In this document: in pieces, positions 6,773 through 14,890 of the stretch
How positions within the stretch are numbered: position 1 is the first letter of the stretch
How the letters are laid out: every line of letters begins with the position of its first letter
IMG/VR virus record: IMGVR_UViG_3300023118_000014
Location: 1-43,827 of that record
Source of the DNA: a virus
Strand: one strand, 5' to 3'
DNA length: 43,827 nucleotides
Notes under the pieces: model-generated
Database searches by the model: none
What the model was told of the DNA's origin: nothing
Seen by the model: only the letters and a program-made list of their open reading frames with translations
Program-made: the position numbers and the translations under genes

Positions 6773-9222
6773 CAGACGCTTTCCTTCATTGCCTGACGTT
6801 CAGCCAAGCTCATCTGTCGATCCGTGCTCTGTTCGCTGAACTCCTGCTGCCGATCGGCGCGGCTTTCAGAACGCTCACCCTGCTGCTCAGCATGACCCTG
6901 CTGGCGTTCGGCCATCTGCATGCTGTGGCCGGTTTCGGCCTTCTGAATCTGACGGTCTTCCGCCGCCATGGCCTGGTCTGTCTGTCGCGACGTGATGTCA
7001 GCAACGGTCTTGATGTCCTCACGGTCCTGTGTGCGGCCGTCGCTCTGTACGTCGGCGCCCATCTTCTGGATCTCTGCGTAGATCTTCTCGATCTGGGCAT
7101 CGGTGAGCTTGATCTTGGCCTGCAGGCCGCCGATCTCAAGCTGGAGCTTGTCTTCCTTCTCTTTGGCATCAGCCTGGAACTGGACCATCTTGAGCTGCAT
7201 ATTCTGCTGCTCACCCGCCGCCTTCACCTTGACCGCTTCAATGGCCGCCTGTGCTTTGCCGATCTCGGCTTCAGCCAGCTTCATGTTCGCCGCGGCAAGG
7301 GCCTCGTTACCCTCCTCAGCACCGTTGTTGGCCGCAGCGGCCGCCATCTGCGGTGCAGAGTCGATAAACTCGTCAATCACGCTGTTGAGCGTCCGTCCGA
7401 CCCGATACGGTTGCAGCGCGAACTTCATGATCTCTCCGGCAAGCTTGGCGGCGGATGGCCCCATGGCAGCCAATCCCATCAAGCCCTGAGATGCCGTGCT
7501 GAACGTCGTCAGGAACTCGTTGCGGCTCGCCTTCTCCTGCAGCTCGTCCGTCAGTACCGTCGAATCCGTCTCGATCTCGAACGCAAAGCCGCGCGCCTTG
7601 TCATCCCGCAGCAGCTTCATCACGTCTTCGATCGGAACCTGCTCGCTCGCCTCCTTCAGCATGGGCGCATACTTGGCAATGATCTGCTGCTGCGCCTGCT
7701 GGAACTGCTGCTGGCCCTGCTGAGCCATCTGCTGCATCTGCTGAGGATCCTGACCTTGCACCTGTGTAGCCTGCGCGGTCTCCTTGGCCTTCTCGCCAAG
7801 CTCCTTAAGCTCGTCCTTCGCCTCTTTCTCGATCTCCCGGACCTTCTTTTCAATTTCGGCCTTGGTCGAGATCTCCATCTGGCTCATTTCGAGCAGTGTC
7901 TCTTTCGAGAACTCCTCAGCCATGATCTCGGCCGCGATCTGCGTCACATCACGTGCCAGGCGCTGCAGTTCGTCAATCTTCTCCCGCACGCGAACCGAGC
8001 CGTACTGGCTCTTCAACTGCTGGGCGCCAAGCGTCTCGTCAGCATCCGTCTCGCCGCGCATGATGTCCGAGATGCCTGACAACCGGTCATAGTCCGAGAA
8101 CAACTCACGGCGGGCTTCAATCAACCCCTGAATGGCTGTGGCGATCTCAGCCAGAGGCAGCCACGTCACAAAGCCGGTAGCACTGCTCGCCATCAAAGCC
8201 GCGCTCGGCACCGGGATGATCAGCGCCGCGTTATCGTCGTCCTTCAGCGCCTGCTCTACCGCGTCACCCACATCCCCGCCGGCCGGGATCAGCCCCTTCA
8301 TGCGGATCATGTCGAGAAGCGCATAGATGCGCTTGGTGAGCGAATTGATCTTGGCAAAATGTCCGGCATACCGGACATAATCCGGAATCGGCTTCAATGA
8401 ACGCGGCTTCAGTGTACCATAAGCAGGACGCGGGCACGGGAAGAAACCCCGCAGCTTCAAATGCGGCTCATCCTCATCGAGCATCACATCGCAGCCTTCG
8501 GCCACCCAATAGACCTTGTTGTCCGCCTTGTGCCACACTTCCCAGACGCCAGCCTGCTTCGATCGTTCAGCGAAGCTGTCGTCCGAATTGTCCATGTTCG
8601 GCGCCAGGGTGGCGCGCTCGTAAGCGTCCTTGCTCTTGCCTTCAAAACGCTTCTTGAGCGCTTTTGGTGTCATCCATGCACGGCGCGCCACCCAAGGGAG
8701 ATCCGACCACTTTCTGCCAGGAGGATGCAGGAAGTCCTTGCGGTCCAAATGCTCCACACAGATACGTTGACCACCTCCCTTCTCGTCTGTCTCGTAGGTC
8801 AGCCATAGCTGGCCCCGATTGTAGAAAATCAGGTCGTCACGAGCGCAGATCATGCCCTCGTCTAACGTAGTGCGATCAAAGGCAGATGTTACCGATCGCT
8901 CAAGCAATTCCGCCGTGGTGTTCTGAAGCGCCCTTCGATCCTTGAACTGCGGCGATACGACAGGCTTCGGAGGCCGGGCATAGATCGCCGGCTTCATGAT
9001 CTCCATCGACGCCCAGAAAAGATCGTAATCCGGGTCTTTCCAGTCGCTTTCGCTGTAGCATTCCGAGCGGCTGTAGATATCGTCAATCCGGTCACATAGC
9101 GCTTGGTAGTCGTTCAGCGCTCGTTCGGCCTTCTTGATCGCGGACAACACACGCGCAGACGACTTCGGCTCACCTTCAACTTCCAGGGTATCGGCGTCCT
9201 GATCGTCGTATTGATCAATCAA
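6772..9222 (-). CDS. portal protein
   Basis: The 816-residue protein follows the large terminase with an ATGA overlap, the standard terminase-portal order. The N-terminal half carries portal-type features: DDIYSRSECYSESDWKDPDYDLFWASMEIMKPAIYARPPKPVV, then a conserved wing segment (ARDDLIFYNRGQLWLTYE) and VEHLDRKDFLHPPGRKWSDLPWVARR. The crown/stem region is around GRTLNSVIDEFIDSAP. Two long coiled-coil regions follow: one around 440-520 rich in Gln/Lys/Glu, and a C-terminal tail (about 690-816) with Gln/Arg/Glu repeats such as DRQQEFSEQSTDRQMSLAERQ. It is longer than P22 gp1 (about 725 residues); the C-terminal barrel/coiled coil probably accounts for the excess. It forms the dodecameric DNA channel and terminase docking site. 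Confidence 0.9.
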   Translation of the reverse strand: MIDQYDDQDADTLEVEGEPKSSARVLSAIKKAERALNDYQALCDRIDDIYSRSECYSESDWKDPDYDLFWASMEIMKPAIYARPPKPVVSPQFKDRRALQNTTAELLERSVTSAFDRTTLDEGMICARDDLIFYNRGQLWLTYETDEKGGGQRICVEHLDRKDFLHPPGRKWSDLPWVARRAWMTPKALKKRFEGKSKDAYERATLAPNMDNSDDSFAERSKQAGVWEVWHKADNKVYWVAEGCDVMLDEDEPHLKLRGFFPCPRPAYGTLKPRSLKPIPDYVRYAGHFAKINSLTKRIYALLDMIRMKGLIPAGGDVGDAVEQALKDDDNAALIIPVPSAALMASSATGFVTWLPLAEIATAIQGLIEARRELFSDYDRLSGISDIMRGETDADETLGAQQLKSQYGSVRVREKIDELQRLARDVTQIAAEIMAEEFSKETLLEMSQMEISTKAEIEKKVREIEKEAKDELKELGEKAKETAQATQVQGQDPQQMQQMAQQGQQQFQQAQQQIIAKYAPMLKEASEQVPIEDVMKLLRDDKARGFAFEIETDSTVLTDELQEKASRNEFLTTFSTASQGLMGLAAMGPSAAKLAGEIMKFALQPYRVGRTLNSVIDEFIDSAPQMAAAAANNGAEEGNEALAAANMKLAEAEIGKAQAAIEAVKVKAAGEQQNMQLKMVQFQADAKEKEDKLQLEIGGLQAKIKLTDAQIEKIYAEIQKMGADVQSDGRTQDREDIKTVADITSRQTDQAMAAEDRQIQKAETGHSMQMAERQQGHAEQQGERSESRADRQQEFSEQSTDRQMSLAERQAMKESV

Positions 9223-10586
9223 GCGCGTCGTCTCTGACCAGGAAGTGGTGGGGCAAGGGCATATCCATCTTCAACGTGGTAAATCGGCTTGGGCTGTTCC
9301 GCCTTGGGCTTCGGCAACTCACGCCAGCCCATCGCCATGTATCGAAAGGCGTCAGCTAGATGCGACGCCCAATCGTGGATCTCGTTCTCCTTGAACGCCT
9401 TCTTTTCGTCGTCCCACTCGCGCCGGTATTGCTCCAGCGCCGATATGCCCGCGGTTTCTGTTCGATGATGAAACACGCAACGCGGTAACGTCTTCCGCAC
9501 CGCATTGATACCATCCAGCTTTGACGCCTGAGGCACAACCTGAGGACTAAGCCCAAGCCCCTGCATGGTTTCAACGCGAGTCCGACCCGTACCCCATTCC
9601 TTCACACGAGCGTCGTGCGGCACGAAGTCCGTACCGTTCGTCCAACCATGAAGCTTGCGTCGTTCCTCGATTACTGAGGCGTAATGATCCACGCCAACGC
9701 CATTCGCCGTGTAGCAGTCCAGAATGTAGACCTGAGTGCCAACAATCTGAAACCACCAGATTGACGTATCGTCGCGAACTCCGATATCCCAAGCTCTGTG
9801 AACAGGCCGGTCAGGTAACGCCTCGATATCGGCTATCCGGCCTTCCTTGCGAACGTTGACCATCTCTCTGGCGTAGAACGCGCCCAGGATTGCCGCGTTA
9901 AAACTACACTCGTATTCCTGCTCGAACTGAGCCCTGCCGATATCCTCGCCATAGAGCGCGATATATTCCTCAAGGCTTTCTTCGATCTGCGATGGTGACA
10001 ACGCACCCGTATTGTGGATGCTCAACACTTCCGCAAACCACTTCGGGTTGCCCTTCGCCATTTCCATCAAAGCGTGAGCATGATTTCGCCCGCGCGGCGT
10101 GGTAATGAATGCAGCCCAACCGTCGTTTTCCTCTAGCATCGGCCGGATATAGGCCCAGGCCGACGGATTGGCCAAAGCAAACTCTGAGAACGTAACGCCG
10201 GCAACGCCAGCGCCTACTAGGCTGTTATAGCGATCGGATCCAACGAGCTGCCATGTCGATCCATTCACCAGCCGGATGAACATTTCCTGCTCGTTAGTGG
10301 TCTCCCGCAGTTCATGAGGGAAGGCCTCGTCTATTCTCCTCTTGCCGGTATGAGGGTTGACCGCGGCCCAGAGCGCTTTTCTGGCCTGCGCGTATTCAGG
10401 AAGTGCCGTCCAGTAGGTTGCTGGCCTCTCGAATGCCGCGACCGCTGTCCGATGCAGTAGAACATCGTCCTTTCCTGCCCGGCGATGCCAGATCCCTAAA
10501 GCCCGCTTGCCGCCCTTCTCAAGATAATCCCATAAAGGCCGCTGGTAAGGCCGCGGTTGCCATTGGTTAGGAAGCCTTATCCGCAA
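9219..10586 (-). CDS. terL: terminase large subunit
   Basis: 455 residues with both terminase domains. ATPase: Walker A-like WHRRAGKDD at 33-41, Walker B GVTFSEFA at 131-138, motif III TTPRG at 163-167. RNase H-like nuclease: first Asp in RAWDIGVRDD (Asp268), PHD around 322-323, and a final HDWASHLADAFRY with Asp411. The WHRRAGKD form is typical of terminases of podo-type and related phages of Proteobacteria. It uses ATP to pump DNA through the portal (next gene downstream, ATGA overlap) and cuts the concatemer. Its start overlaps the small subunit gene by 20 bases. Confidence 0.93.
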   Translation of the reverse strand: MRIRLPNQWQPRPYQRPLWDYLEKGGKRALGIWHRRAGKDDVLLHRTAVAAFERPATYWTALPEYAQARKALWAAVNPHTGKRRIDEAFPHELRETTNEQEMFIRLVNGSTWQLVGSDRYNSLVGAGVAGVTFSEFALANPSAWAYIRPMLEENDGWAAFITTPRGRNHAHALMEMAKGNPKWFAEVLSIHNTGALSPSQIEESLEEYIALYGEDIGRAQFEQEYECSFNAAILGAFYAREMVNVRKEGRIADIEALPDRPVHRAWDIGVRDDTSIWWFQIVGTQVYILDCYTANGVGVDHYASVIEERRKLHGWTNGTDFVPHDARVKEWGTGRTRVETMQGLGLSPQVVPQASKLDGINAVRKTLPRCVFHHRTETAGISALEQYRREWDDEKKAFKENEIHDWASHLADAFRYMAMGWRELPKPKAEQPKPIYHVEDGYALAPPLPGQRRRA

Positions 10587-10848
10587 AGCGAATTATCTCC
10601 AGCACCATTGGCCCGCCGCCGTCGCCCTTATGCTCAACGCTAGCCAGTTTCGCGTGCACGTAAGGCGCTGCGGCTTTGGCCGCGTCCATACGAGATTCTT
10701 GCGGAAGATCTTCATCCCGTAGGATGGCCAACATGTAATCGAGGGGCATTAGACCGCCCTCAGCAGCCTTCTTGCGGGCTTCTTCGTTCATCCTGGTGGA
10801 AACGCCCGGCTTGCGCCCGGCCCCGCTCCTAGCCCCGCCGTGGCTCAT
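10567..10848 (-). CDS. terS: terminase small subunit-like protein
   Basis: 93 residues directly upstream of terL. It opens SHGGARSGAGRKPG, the G-A-R-x-G-A-G-R-K-P DNA-binding start of many phage small terminases. It continues through a helical LDYMLAILRDEDLPQESRMDAAKAAAPYVHAKLASVEHKG, matching the family's R-x-xAA--APY-HxKL helix. The protein is short but complete for this subgroup. It recognises the packaging site and delivers DNA to TerL. It overlaps both neighbours by 20 bases. Confidence 0.8.
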   Translation of the reverse strand: MSHGGARSGAGRKPGVSTRMNEEARKKAAEGGLMPLDYMLAILRDEDLPQESRMDAAKAAAPYVHAKLASVEHKGDGGGPMVLEIIRFADKAS

Positions 10849-11005
10849 TTTGAAAACTTGAATTTGTTTCAGGCTCTTCTACCGGCAAATCGTCCGCATC
10901 AACATCAAACGACACGACCAGCGATGTTACCATGACGCCCTCCGATTCCGAGAGGCCTTGCAGGAACTCGATAGCCTGGGGCACTGTCATGGGTTTGCCG
11001 GCCAT
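10829..11005 (-). CDS. hypothetical protein, 58 aa
   Basis: The start at 11005 (MAGKPMTVPQ) shares one base with the stop of the 73-residue gene, so I prefer it to the ATG nine bases upstream. The product has an N-terminal helix (VPQAIEFLQGLSES), a hydrophobic strand (GVMVTSLVVSFDVD) and a disordered acidic tail. The HEAT/NACHT-like look of the first helix is not enough to assign a family. It lies just before the packaging genes. Confidence 0.58.
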   Translation of the reverse strand: MAGKPMTVPQAIEFLQGLSESEGVMVTSLVVSFDVDADDLPVEEPETNSSFQNEPRRG

Positions 11006-11226
11006 CACGCGCAATCGTTATCCGGCACGACGTAGGGCTGCGGATTGGTCTCGCAGGGGGAGGTGTCCGCCAGCGCCGAAAGGCGATCACCAATAACAAT
11101 TTGGTTAGCAATGGACGACCGGCGCATAACGTCGTAATCTACACTTGAAACAACCGCGGCGGTCTGCTCGCAACGCTCCTGCTTCGCCTTGAAGTCCACG
11201 CCGAAGATGATGTTGTCGGCGGTCAT
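11005..11226 (-). CDS. hypothetical protein, 73 aa
   Basis: Coupled upstream by an ATGA overlap with the 51-residue gene and downstream by TGATG. The sequence is soluble, mixed polar (MTADNIIFGVDFKAKQERC...), with three cysteines but no paired CxxC. I recognise no domain. Support comes from tight coupling and an open frame that fills the interval exactly. Confidence 0.55.
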   Translation of the reverse strand: MTADNIIFGVDFKAKQERCEQTAAVVSSVDYDVMRRSSIANQIVIGDRLSALADTSPCETNPQPYVVPDNDCA

Positions 11227-11378
11227 TTCGCAGCCCTCAACACTACAGGACGGTCAGTGTCCTTACGAACCCGGCCGTCTCGATCAACCATCCAAACACT
11301 CGCTGATTTGGTCTCACCGCGTGCGACAGAAAGCGCCTCCTTAAGCGCAGCGATAATTTTCTTACCTGCCTTGCTCAT
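11223..11378 (-). CDS. small DNA-binding-type hypothetical protein, 51 aa
   Basis: An SD (CAGGAG, 6 bases before ATG) selects the start at MSKAGKKIIAAL rather than an earlier in-frame ATG. The sequence KKIIAALKEALSVARGE is a basic amphipathic helix of the kind that begins HigA/Xre-type small regulators, followed by a beta-rich tail (SVWMVDRDGRVRKD). It could be a truncated regulator or a stand-alone small phage protein. Low complexity prevents a firm assignment. Confidence 0.55.
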   Translation of the reverse strand: MSKAGKKIIAALKEALSVARGETKSASVWMVDRDGRVRKDTDRPVVLRAAK

Positions 11379-11468
11379 ATCGAACTCCTGCCAGAAAGGG
11401 AGACCCCAGCCCCTCACCCTCAAACCGGGAGGGGGCGGGATGCAGGCGAGAGACTGGGGGTGGACTGA
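11379..11468 (-). other. GC-rich structured intergenic RNA, no gene
   Basis: In the minus-strand transcript CCCCAG near 11450 can pair with CTGGGG near 11407, with an inner CCCCCTCCC / GGGTGAGGGG pairing around the CCGGTTTGA loop. There is no T run, so it is not an ordinary terminator. It lies between two small late-operon genes and may act as an RNA processing or stability element. I see no ORF in it. Confidence 0.4.
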
Positions 11469-11795
11469 TTAGCCTAGCGAACGGCTGATGCCGGCGAGAA
11501 GGCCTTCGATGTCGTCGATCACCGAATGCGCCGACTCCACGCCGTCATTCAAGCGAAAAAGAATGCCGCTCTGCTGAGCTTTGACGTTGCTGATGCTGAT
11601 GCCCCCGGCAACAGGACGCGGGCCACCGATAGTCTCAGAAAGCCCTTCAAGCTGCGCCCGAGTTTTGAACAAGCGATCGGTCAGGGCGTCAACCTTGCCC
11701 ACAGCGCTTGCGATCGTGCGAGGCGCTTCCGCAGAAGCCAGCGCGTTGCAGGCGTTTGATCCTGTCTCAGAATATGAATATCCGGTTAAAGCCAT
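11469..11795 (-). CDS. hypothetical protein, 108 aa, first gene after the early/late terminator
   Basis: SD GGAG lies 8 bases before the ATG at 11795, which selects MALTGYSYSE over the upstream ATG at 11822. The protein has a helical core (TIASAVGKVDALTDRLFKTRAQLEGLSETIGG) and a second helix (HSVIDDIEGLLAGI), probably an oligomeric coiled coil. It begins 26 bases after a strong terminator, so it would be the first gene of the late block. Function unknown; small phage proteins with this layout are common upstream of terminase genes. Confidence 0.62.
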   Translation of the reverse strand: MALTGYSYSETGSNACNALASAEAPRTIASAVGKVDALTDRLFKTRAQLEGLSETIGGPRPVAGGISISNVKAQQSGILFRLNDGVESAHSVIDDIEGLLAGISRSLG

Positions 11796-11820
11796 TCCGC
11801 ATCTCCAAATGTTGAAACGC

Positions 11821-11850
11821 AAAAACCCGCCAAGCTGTGAGGCCGGCGGG
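11821..11850 (-). terminator. intrinsic terminator at the early/late boundary
   Basis: Minus strand CCCGCC-(13-base loop)-GGCGGG is followed by TTTTT. It lies between the replication-type genes and the terminase block. There is no room for a promoter between it and the next gene (26 bases), so late expression must read through it, for example by antitermination. Confidence 0.8.
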
Positions 11851-11866
11851 CGTAGTTCGTCATGTT

Positions 11867-12421
11867 CTATTTCGGACGGTCGGTGATTTGCAGACGACTG
11901 TCAATACCAAAATGCGATACCAGTGCGTTCAATCCACACTGGAGCTGCTCAAGCCGCAACGCGAACGCGTCATCCGGGATTGGCTCCTCCTGCACTGCGT
12001 AATGGTTCACAGCTATCAATTCACGGCGCCCGACCTTTCCGAGATCCTCGTAAGCACTGGTATAGCGCCGATACAGGGCAATTGCAGTTCTGTCCGGCAT
12101 ACCCTCCCCAGGGCCTTTTCCGACGCGTCCTAGATCGATTGCAGAGGCCGTGAAGGGCTGCGCAAGTATCGATGCCCTGTAACTCATCACAACGTCGGCG
12201 TAGAGCTTTCCCGCCTCATGCTGAGCCGGCGTGATATGCCCCTGCAACATCAGCCGGCCAAATTCCGACCCGGCCTCCTGCGTCTCGCGAAACTTCGCCA
12301 ACACCACCACCCTGTGCGGCTGCTCAGCCGCTTGCTGCTTCGGATTGACGTAGACCCGCGCGACCTTCCCGCTCGGTTCCCGCGCCACCCCGACCTTCCG
12401 CTTCCTGCCCGCTCTCGCCAC
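11867..12421 (-). CDS. conserved phage hypothetical protein, 184 aa
   Basis: The N-terminus is a basic tail (ARAGRKRKVG..REPSGKVARV). The core is helical: EAGSEFGRLMLQGHITPAQHEAGKLYADVVMSYRASI, and a second helical segment DRTAIALYRRYTSAYEDLGKVGRRELIAVNH. This H-x-x-A-G--YA---Y pattern is one I associate with a frequent small protein in alphaproteobacterial prophages between replication and packaging genes (recalled, not searched). It is the last gene before the terminator at 11821-11850. Function unknown. Confidence 0.68.
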   Translation of the reverse strand: MARAGRKRKVGVAREPSGKVARVYVNPKQQAAEQPHRVVVLAKFRETQEAGSEFGRLMLQGHITPAQHEAGKLYADVVMSYRASILAQPFTASAIDLGRVGKGPGEGMPDRTAIALYRRYTSAYEDLGKVGRRELIAVNHYAVQEEPIPDDAFALRLEQLQCGLNALVSHFGIDSRLQITDRPK

Positions 12422-12459
12422 TGTCTGCCCCTATGCCCCTGAATGTGAAGTTGGACGCG

Positions 12460-12849
12460 CTACAACGTGCTCGGGCCAAAGCCAGCCTGCAGATGTTCCG
12501 ACAGCGTCTTGAAGCCCTCGTAGATCCGCTTGCGCTCTTCCTGGTCTGGCGTTGGTTCAGGAAGGGCTTTCCGGTTGGCGCGCTCGATGCGGTCCTGATC
12601 AATCAAATAAACGCTGGCTTCCTTGTCGAGCCATTCTCGCATCTTTGCCAGGTTCAGGTATGAAACCTTGGACGCGATGCCGTGCACGGGGTCAGCCGCC
12701 TTGGCTACTACCGCCGGGGGAAATATCAACAAGGTCGCCAACAGCCCGGCCGCGAACTGCTGGGGATCGCTCGCCGGGATCGTATCGTAGAGCCCGAGGA
12801 TTTTCTTGGTAGCTTCCGCTGCCGCCTGTGGCGAAGTTTTCGAGGTCAC
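12460..12849 (-). CDS. replication-linked hypothetical protein, 129 aa
   Basis: The sequence FAAGLLATLLIFPPAVVAKAADPVHGIASKVSYLNLAKMREWLDKEA matches the pattern of a common phage protein next to replication initiators: YP--VV--V-DP--GL...W-P---E----CE. A C-terminal charged helix follows (ERKRIYEGFKTLSEHLQ). The start lies 158 bases inside the upstream gene, an unusually long overlap. In the overlapped stretch this frame looks more protein-like than the Gly/Ser/Pro-rich C-terminus of the neighbour. It may be a helicase-loader-like accessory; that is inference. Confidence 0.62.
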   Translation of the reverse strand: MTSKTSPQAAAEATKKILGLYDTIPASDPQQFAAGLLATLLIFPPAVVAKAADPVHGIASKVSYLNLAKMREWLDKEASVYLIDQDRIERANRKALPEPTPDQEERKRIYEGFKTLSEHLQAGFGPSTL

Positions 12850-13486
12850 TGAGGATTCCCTTCAATTCGTTCTGCTTTTGCTGGTGCTGGGTAAGCGGCT
12901 TGGCGATAGGTCCATCTCGACAGCATGCGGCGATGTACTCGGTCGCGTTCTGCTTCGTGGATGCTGTTTCTAGCGCTGAGCGAGCCAATGCGACGTTGCC
13001 GCCCTTGGCTTTAAGCAGTTTGCCGATCAAGCCTCCGGCGCCCTTGCCGAGAACTTCCCTCCCCCGCAGAAAGTAATCCCGTTCCGGGATCGAAGGATCG
13101 GGCGGCGCGTCAGCGCTCGCCATCTTCTTCTCTTCCTCTTTCTCTACCTTCTCTATATCCTCTTTCTCTAGGCAAGCAGCTTGCTTACACCGCGCTAGCG
13201 TCTCGCTAGCAATGAAAAAACCCGATTCAATCAAAGGGGTTAGCGCGTCCCGCATGTCTTGGTCGCTAACCCTGAACCTGAATGCCAATTCCTCAACGGT
13301 CGCGTCGATTGCACCGTTCTCATACTCGCTTGCTAGCAGCCAAAGCATCGGCGCTAGCGCTCTGCTAGCAAGCGGCAAGCGCGAAAACGCGAAGTCGTCC
13401 AGCAGTCCGCGATGCAGTTTTATCCAAGCTGGCGACCTGTTTTTGTAATGTTGGAACGAGGCCCAATTCTTCGGAGTAATAATCAT
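12692..13486 (-). CDS. replication-initiator-like protein (DnaD/O-type position), 264 aa
   Basis: It opens IITPKNWASFQHYKNRSPAWIKLHRGLLDDFAFSRLP, the W-x-FQHYK-R-PPWIKLHR--LDD--F--LP signature of alphaproteobacterial phage replication proteins. A winged-helix-like segment follows: TVEELAFRFRVSDQDMRDALTPLIESGFF. The C-terminal part is acidic and then Ala-rich (KGAGGLIGKLLKAKGGNVALARSALETASTKQNATEYI), a DnaD-like helical domain, before a disordered tail. It likely binds the phage origin and recruits host helicase. The start overlaps the Rha stop as ATGA. Confidence 0.68.
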   Translation of the reverse strand: MIITPKNWASFQHYKNRSPAWIKLHRGLLDDFAFSRLPLASRALAPMLWLLASEYENGAIDATVEELAFRFRVSDQDMRDALTPLIESGFFIASETLARCKQAACLEKEDIEKVEKEEEKKMASADAPPDPSIPERDYFLRGREVLGKGAGGLIGKLLKAKGGNVALARSALETASTKQNATEYIAACCRDGPIAKPLTQHQQKQNELKGILSDLENFATGGSGSYQENPRALRYDPGERSPAVRGRAVGDLVDISPGGSSQGG

Positions 13487-14199
13487 GCGGACCTCCTCGC
13501 CCGCCGTTTATAAGCTTTGACGATTACAAAGCCGGGCTCAGGCAATGGGGCGGATAGGGACAAGTCGATGAGCGCCGCTAGGTCGCCTTCCAAACGCTCA
13601 ATGCGCGCAACAACATCTGGCGATGCCGCGGACGTCGCGACCTGGCGCAACTCGCTCTCCATGGCATTGAAAGCCTCAAGATAGAGAACCTTCCACGCCA
13701 TCGCGTCAGTTCCGGTAAACCCCATCGCAAGCAGGACGAACCCATCGCGAGAGAGGTTGTGTTGGCGCAGTTTACGGCCCGTCTGATCGATGTATTCACT
13801 GGGCGCAAAATTGCGCTGAGTGAATTCAAGACCCAAATCCGAGCTTATTCGGTCGATCGACCGCAGGACGTCCTTGTGCTGTTTCCCGAAATGAACAGCC
13901 AGGTCGCGGCTATTGCAATGAAACGCCCCATCACAAAGGAATAGCCGGGGGCGATCACCAGCCACAATCGGCGCCTCCGTGGCGATTGATCCATCATTTC
14001 GCAACACCCGGCGAATATCGGATCTGGTATTGAGTGGCGCCCGATGGTCCGATGGCGTCAGAGCCGTGTGATACGCTCGCTCGGTGCCGCCGGAGATCCA
14101 AGTAACGGCTGCGTGCTTTCCAGCAGCCTTAACGACTGGCTTAAAGCCAGCTTTGCGAAGCTCTTCGCAGGCCACCTCAATACACTCGTTCGTAATCAT
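13483..14199 (-). CDS. Rha-family regulator with an N-terminal HicA-like/RNA-binding extension
   Basis: Residues about 85-190 carry the Rha signature: RDLAVHFGKQHKDVLRSIDRI, then FTQRNF..SEYIDQTGRK and LSRDGFVLLAMGFTGTDAMAWKVLYLEAFNAME. Rha proteins are phage regulators whose family behaviour depends on host IHF status. The first ~70 residues (EELRKAGFKPVVKAAGKHAAVTWISGGTERAYHTALTPSDHRAPLN) form a separate small domain that I know as a stand-alone phage protein, so this is a fusion. The start shares one base with the GapR-like stop. It is usually expressed lytically and toxic to the host when IHF is lacking (family knowledge). Confidence 0.82.
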   Translation of the reverse strand: MITNECIEVACEELRKAGFKPVVKAAGKHAAVTWISGGTERAYHTALTPSDHRAPLNTRSDIRRVLRNDGSIATEAPIVAGDRPRLFLCDGAFHCNSRDLAVHFGKQHKDVLRSIDRISSDLGLEFTQRNFAPSEYIDQTGRKLRQHNLSRDGFVLLAMGFTGTDAMAWKVLYLEAFNAMESELRQVATSAASPDVVARIERLEGDLAALIDLSLSAPLPEPGFVIVKAYKRRARRSA

Positions 14200-14441
14200 C
14201 AGAGCATCCCCAGTGCCGCCATATAAGCATCAACGTCCGCCTGCAGCTCTGCGGCCTTCTTTGCATCGGCGCGTTGCTGACGGATCACCACTCGCAGAGC
14301 CTTGGGATTGAACCCGTTGCCCTTCGCTTCCGCATACACGTCTGCGATGTCGTCGCTGATGGTCTTTTTCTCGTCTTCGAGATGGTTGATGCGCGCGACG
14401 ATGGATTTGATCTGGTTATCGCCAGTTGATGGCTCGGTCAT
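14199..14441 (-). CDS. GapR-like (DUF2312) DNA-binding protein
   Basis: The 80-residue product starts at an ATG with SD GAGG 6 bases upstream; the longer frame to 14474 lacks one. The sequence IKSIVARINHLEDEKKTISDDIADVYAEAKGNGFNPKALRVVIRQQR is the DUF2312 signature. GapR of Caulobacter binds overtwisted DNA ahead of polymerases and helps chromosome replication; phage copies could alter host chromosome structure or aid phage replication. It is next to Rha and recombination genes. Identification rests on the conserved EDEKK..I..D..DV..EAK..GFD.KALR core. Confidence 0.88.
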   Translation of the reverse strand: MTEPSTGDNQIKSIVARINHLEDEKKTISDDIADVYAEAKGNGFNPKALRVVIRQQRADAKKAAELQADVDAYMAALGML

Positions 14442-14506
14442 GATTGCCCTCAAATCAGTTGATGATGATATCACATGAAGCCGGTACGCAGGCTTTCGAC
14501 GTGCAG

Positions 14507-14890
14507 TTAGTCCGCGCTTTCGACTGGTCTAACGCTCAGCAGCGCTCCAAATTCACACACCCCCCAAGACCAGGATCCGCCCTCGGCCAGCTTGTCGTTT
14601 TCGATCAAACCAACACGCTGAACGAAGTCCAGAACGTACTTGCCGCGGTTGTCCCCATCGGAATTGCCGTGCCGCATCTTCTCGTTCAGAATCAGGTGAT
14701 ATGTGAACGGACCTGGCACAGGTTTGATCGTCGGCGGCCGTTGCATCATGTACATACTGTCGGCCTCCTTGAAGAACGCGATCTTCTCCTTGCTCGGGTA
14801 GACCTGAGCCTTGCCGGTCCTGCGGTTTTTACCGACCGTGTTGGCGTGATTTACGGACGGCGGAAATGGAAGGTGAAGGATAAAGGTCAA
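14507..14890 (-). CDS. rusA: RusA-like Holliday junction resolvase
   Basis: The 127-residue protein begins ILHLPFPPSVNHANT, the PPSVNH start of the RusA family. It then has YPSKEKIAFFKEA, PVPGPFTYHLILNEKM and the acidic active-site segment GDNRGKYVLDFVQRVGLIENDKLAEGG (the family D-x-DN--K---D-L---G---DD; here GDGDNRGK..LD..Q..GLIENDKL). The Asp residues coordinate Mg2+ and cut four-way junctions. It follows ERF and exonuclease genes in the same operon and would resolve recombination intermediates before packaging. ATGA overlap upstream. Confidence 0.87.
   Translation of the reverse strand: MTFILHLPFPPSVNHANTVGKNRRTGKAQVYPSKEKIAFFKEADSMYMMQRPPTIKPVPGPFTYHLILNEKMRHGNSDGDNRGKYVLDFVQRVGLIENDKLAEGGSWSWGVCEFGALLSVRPVESAD

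Noticed and set aside
6892-8079. 395-codon plus-strand ORF
   Set aside because: Antisense to the coiled-coil part of the portal gene; Leu-rich only because of that.
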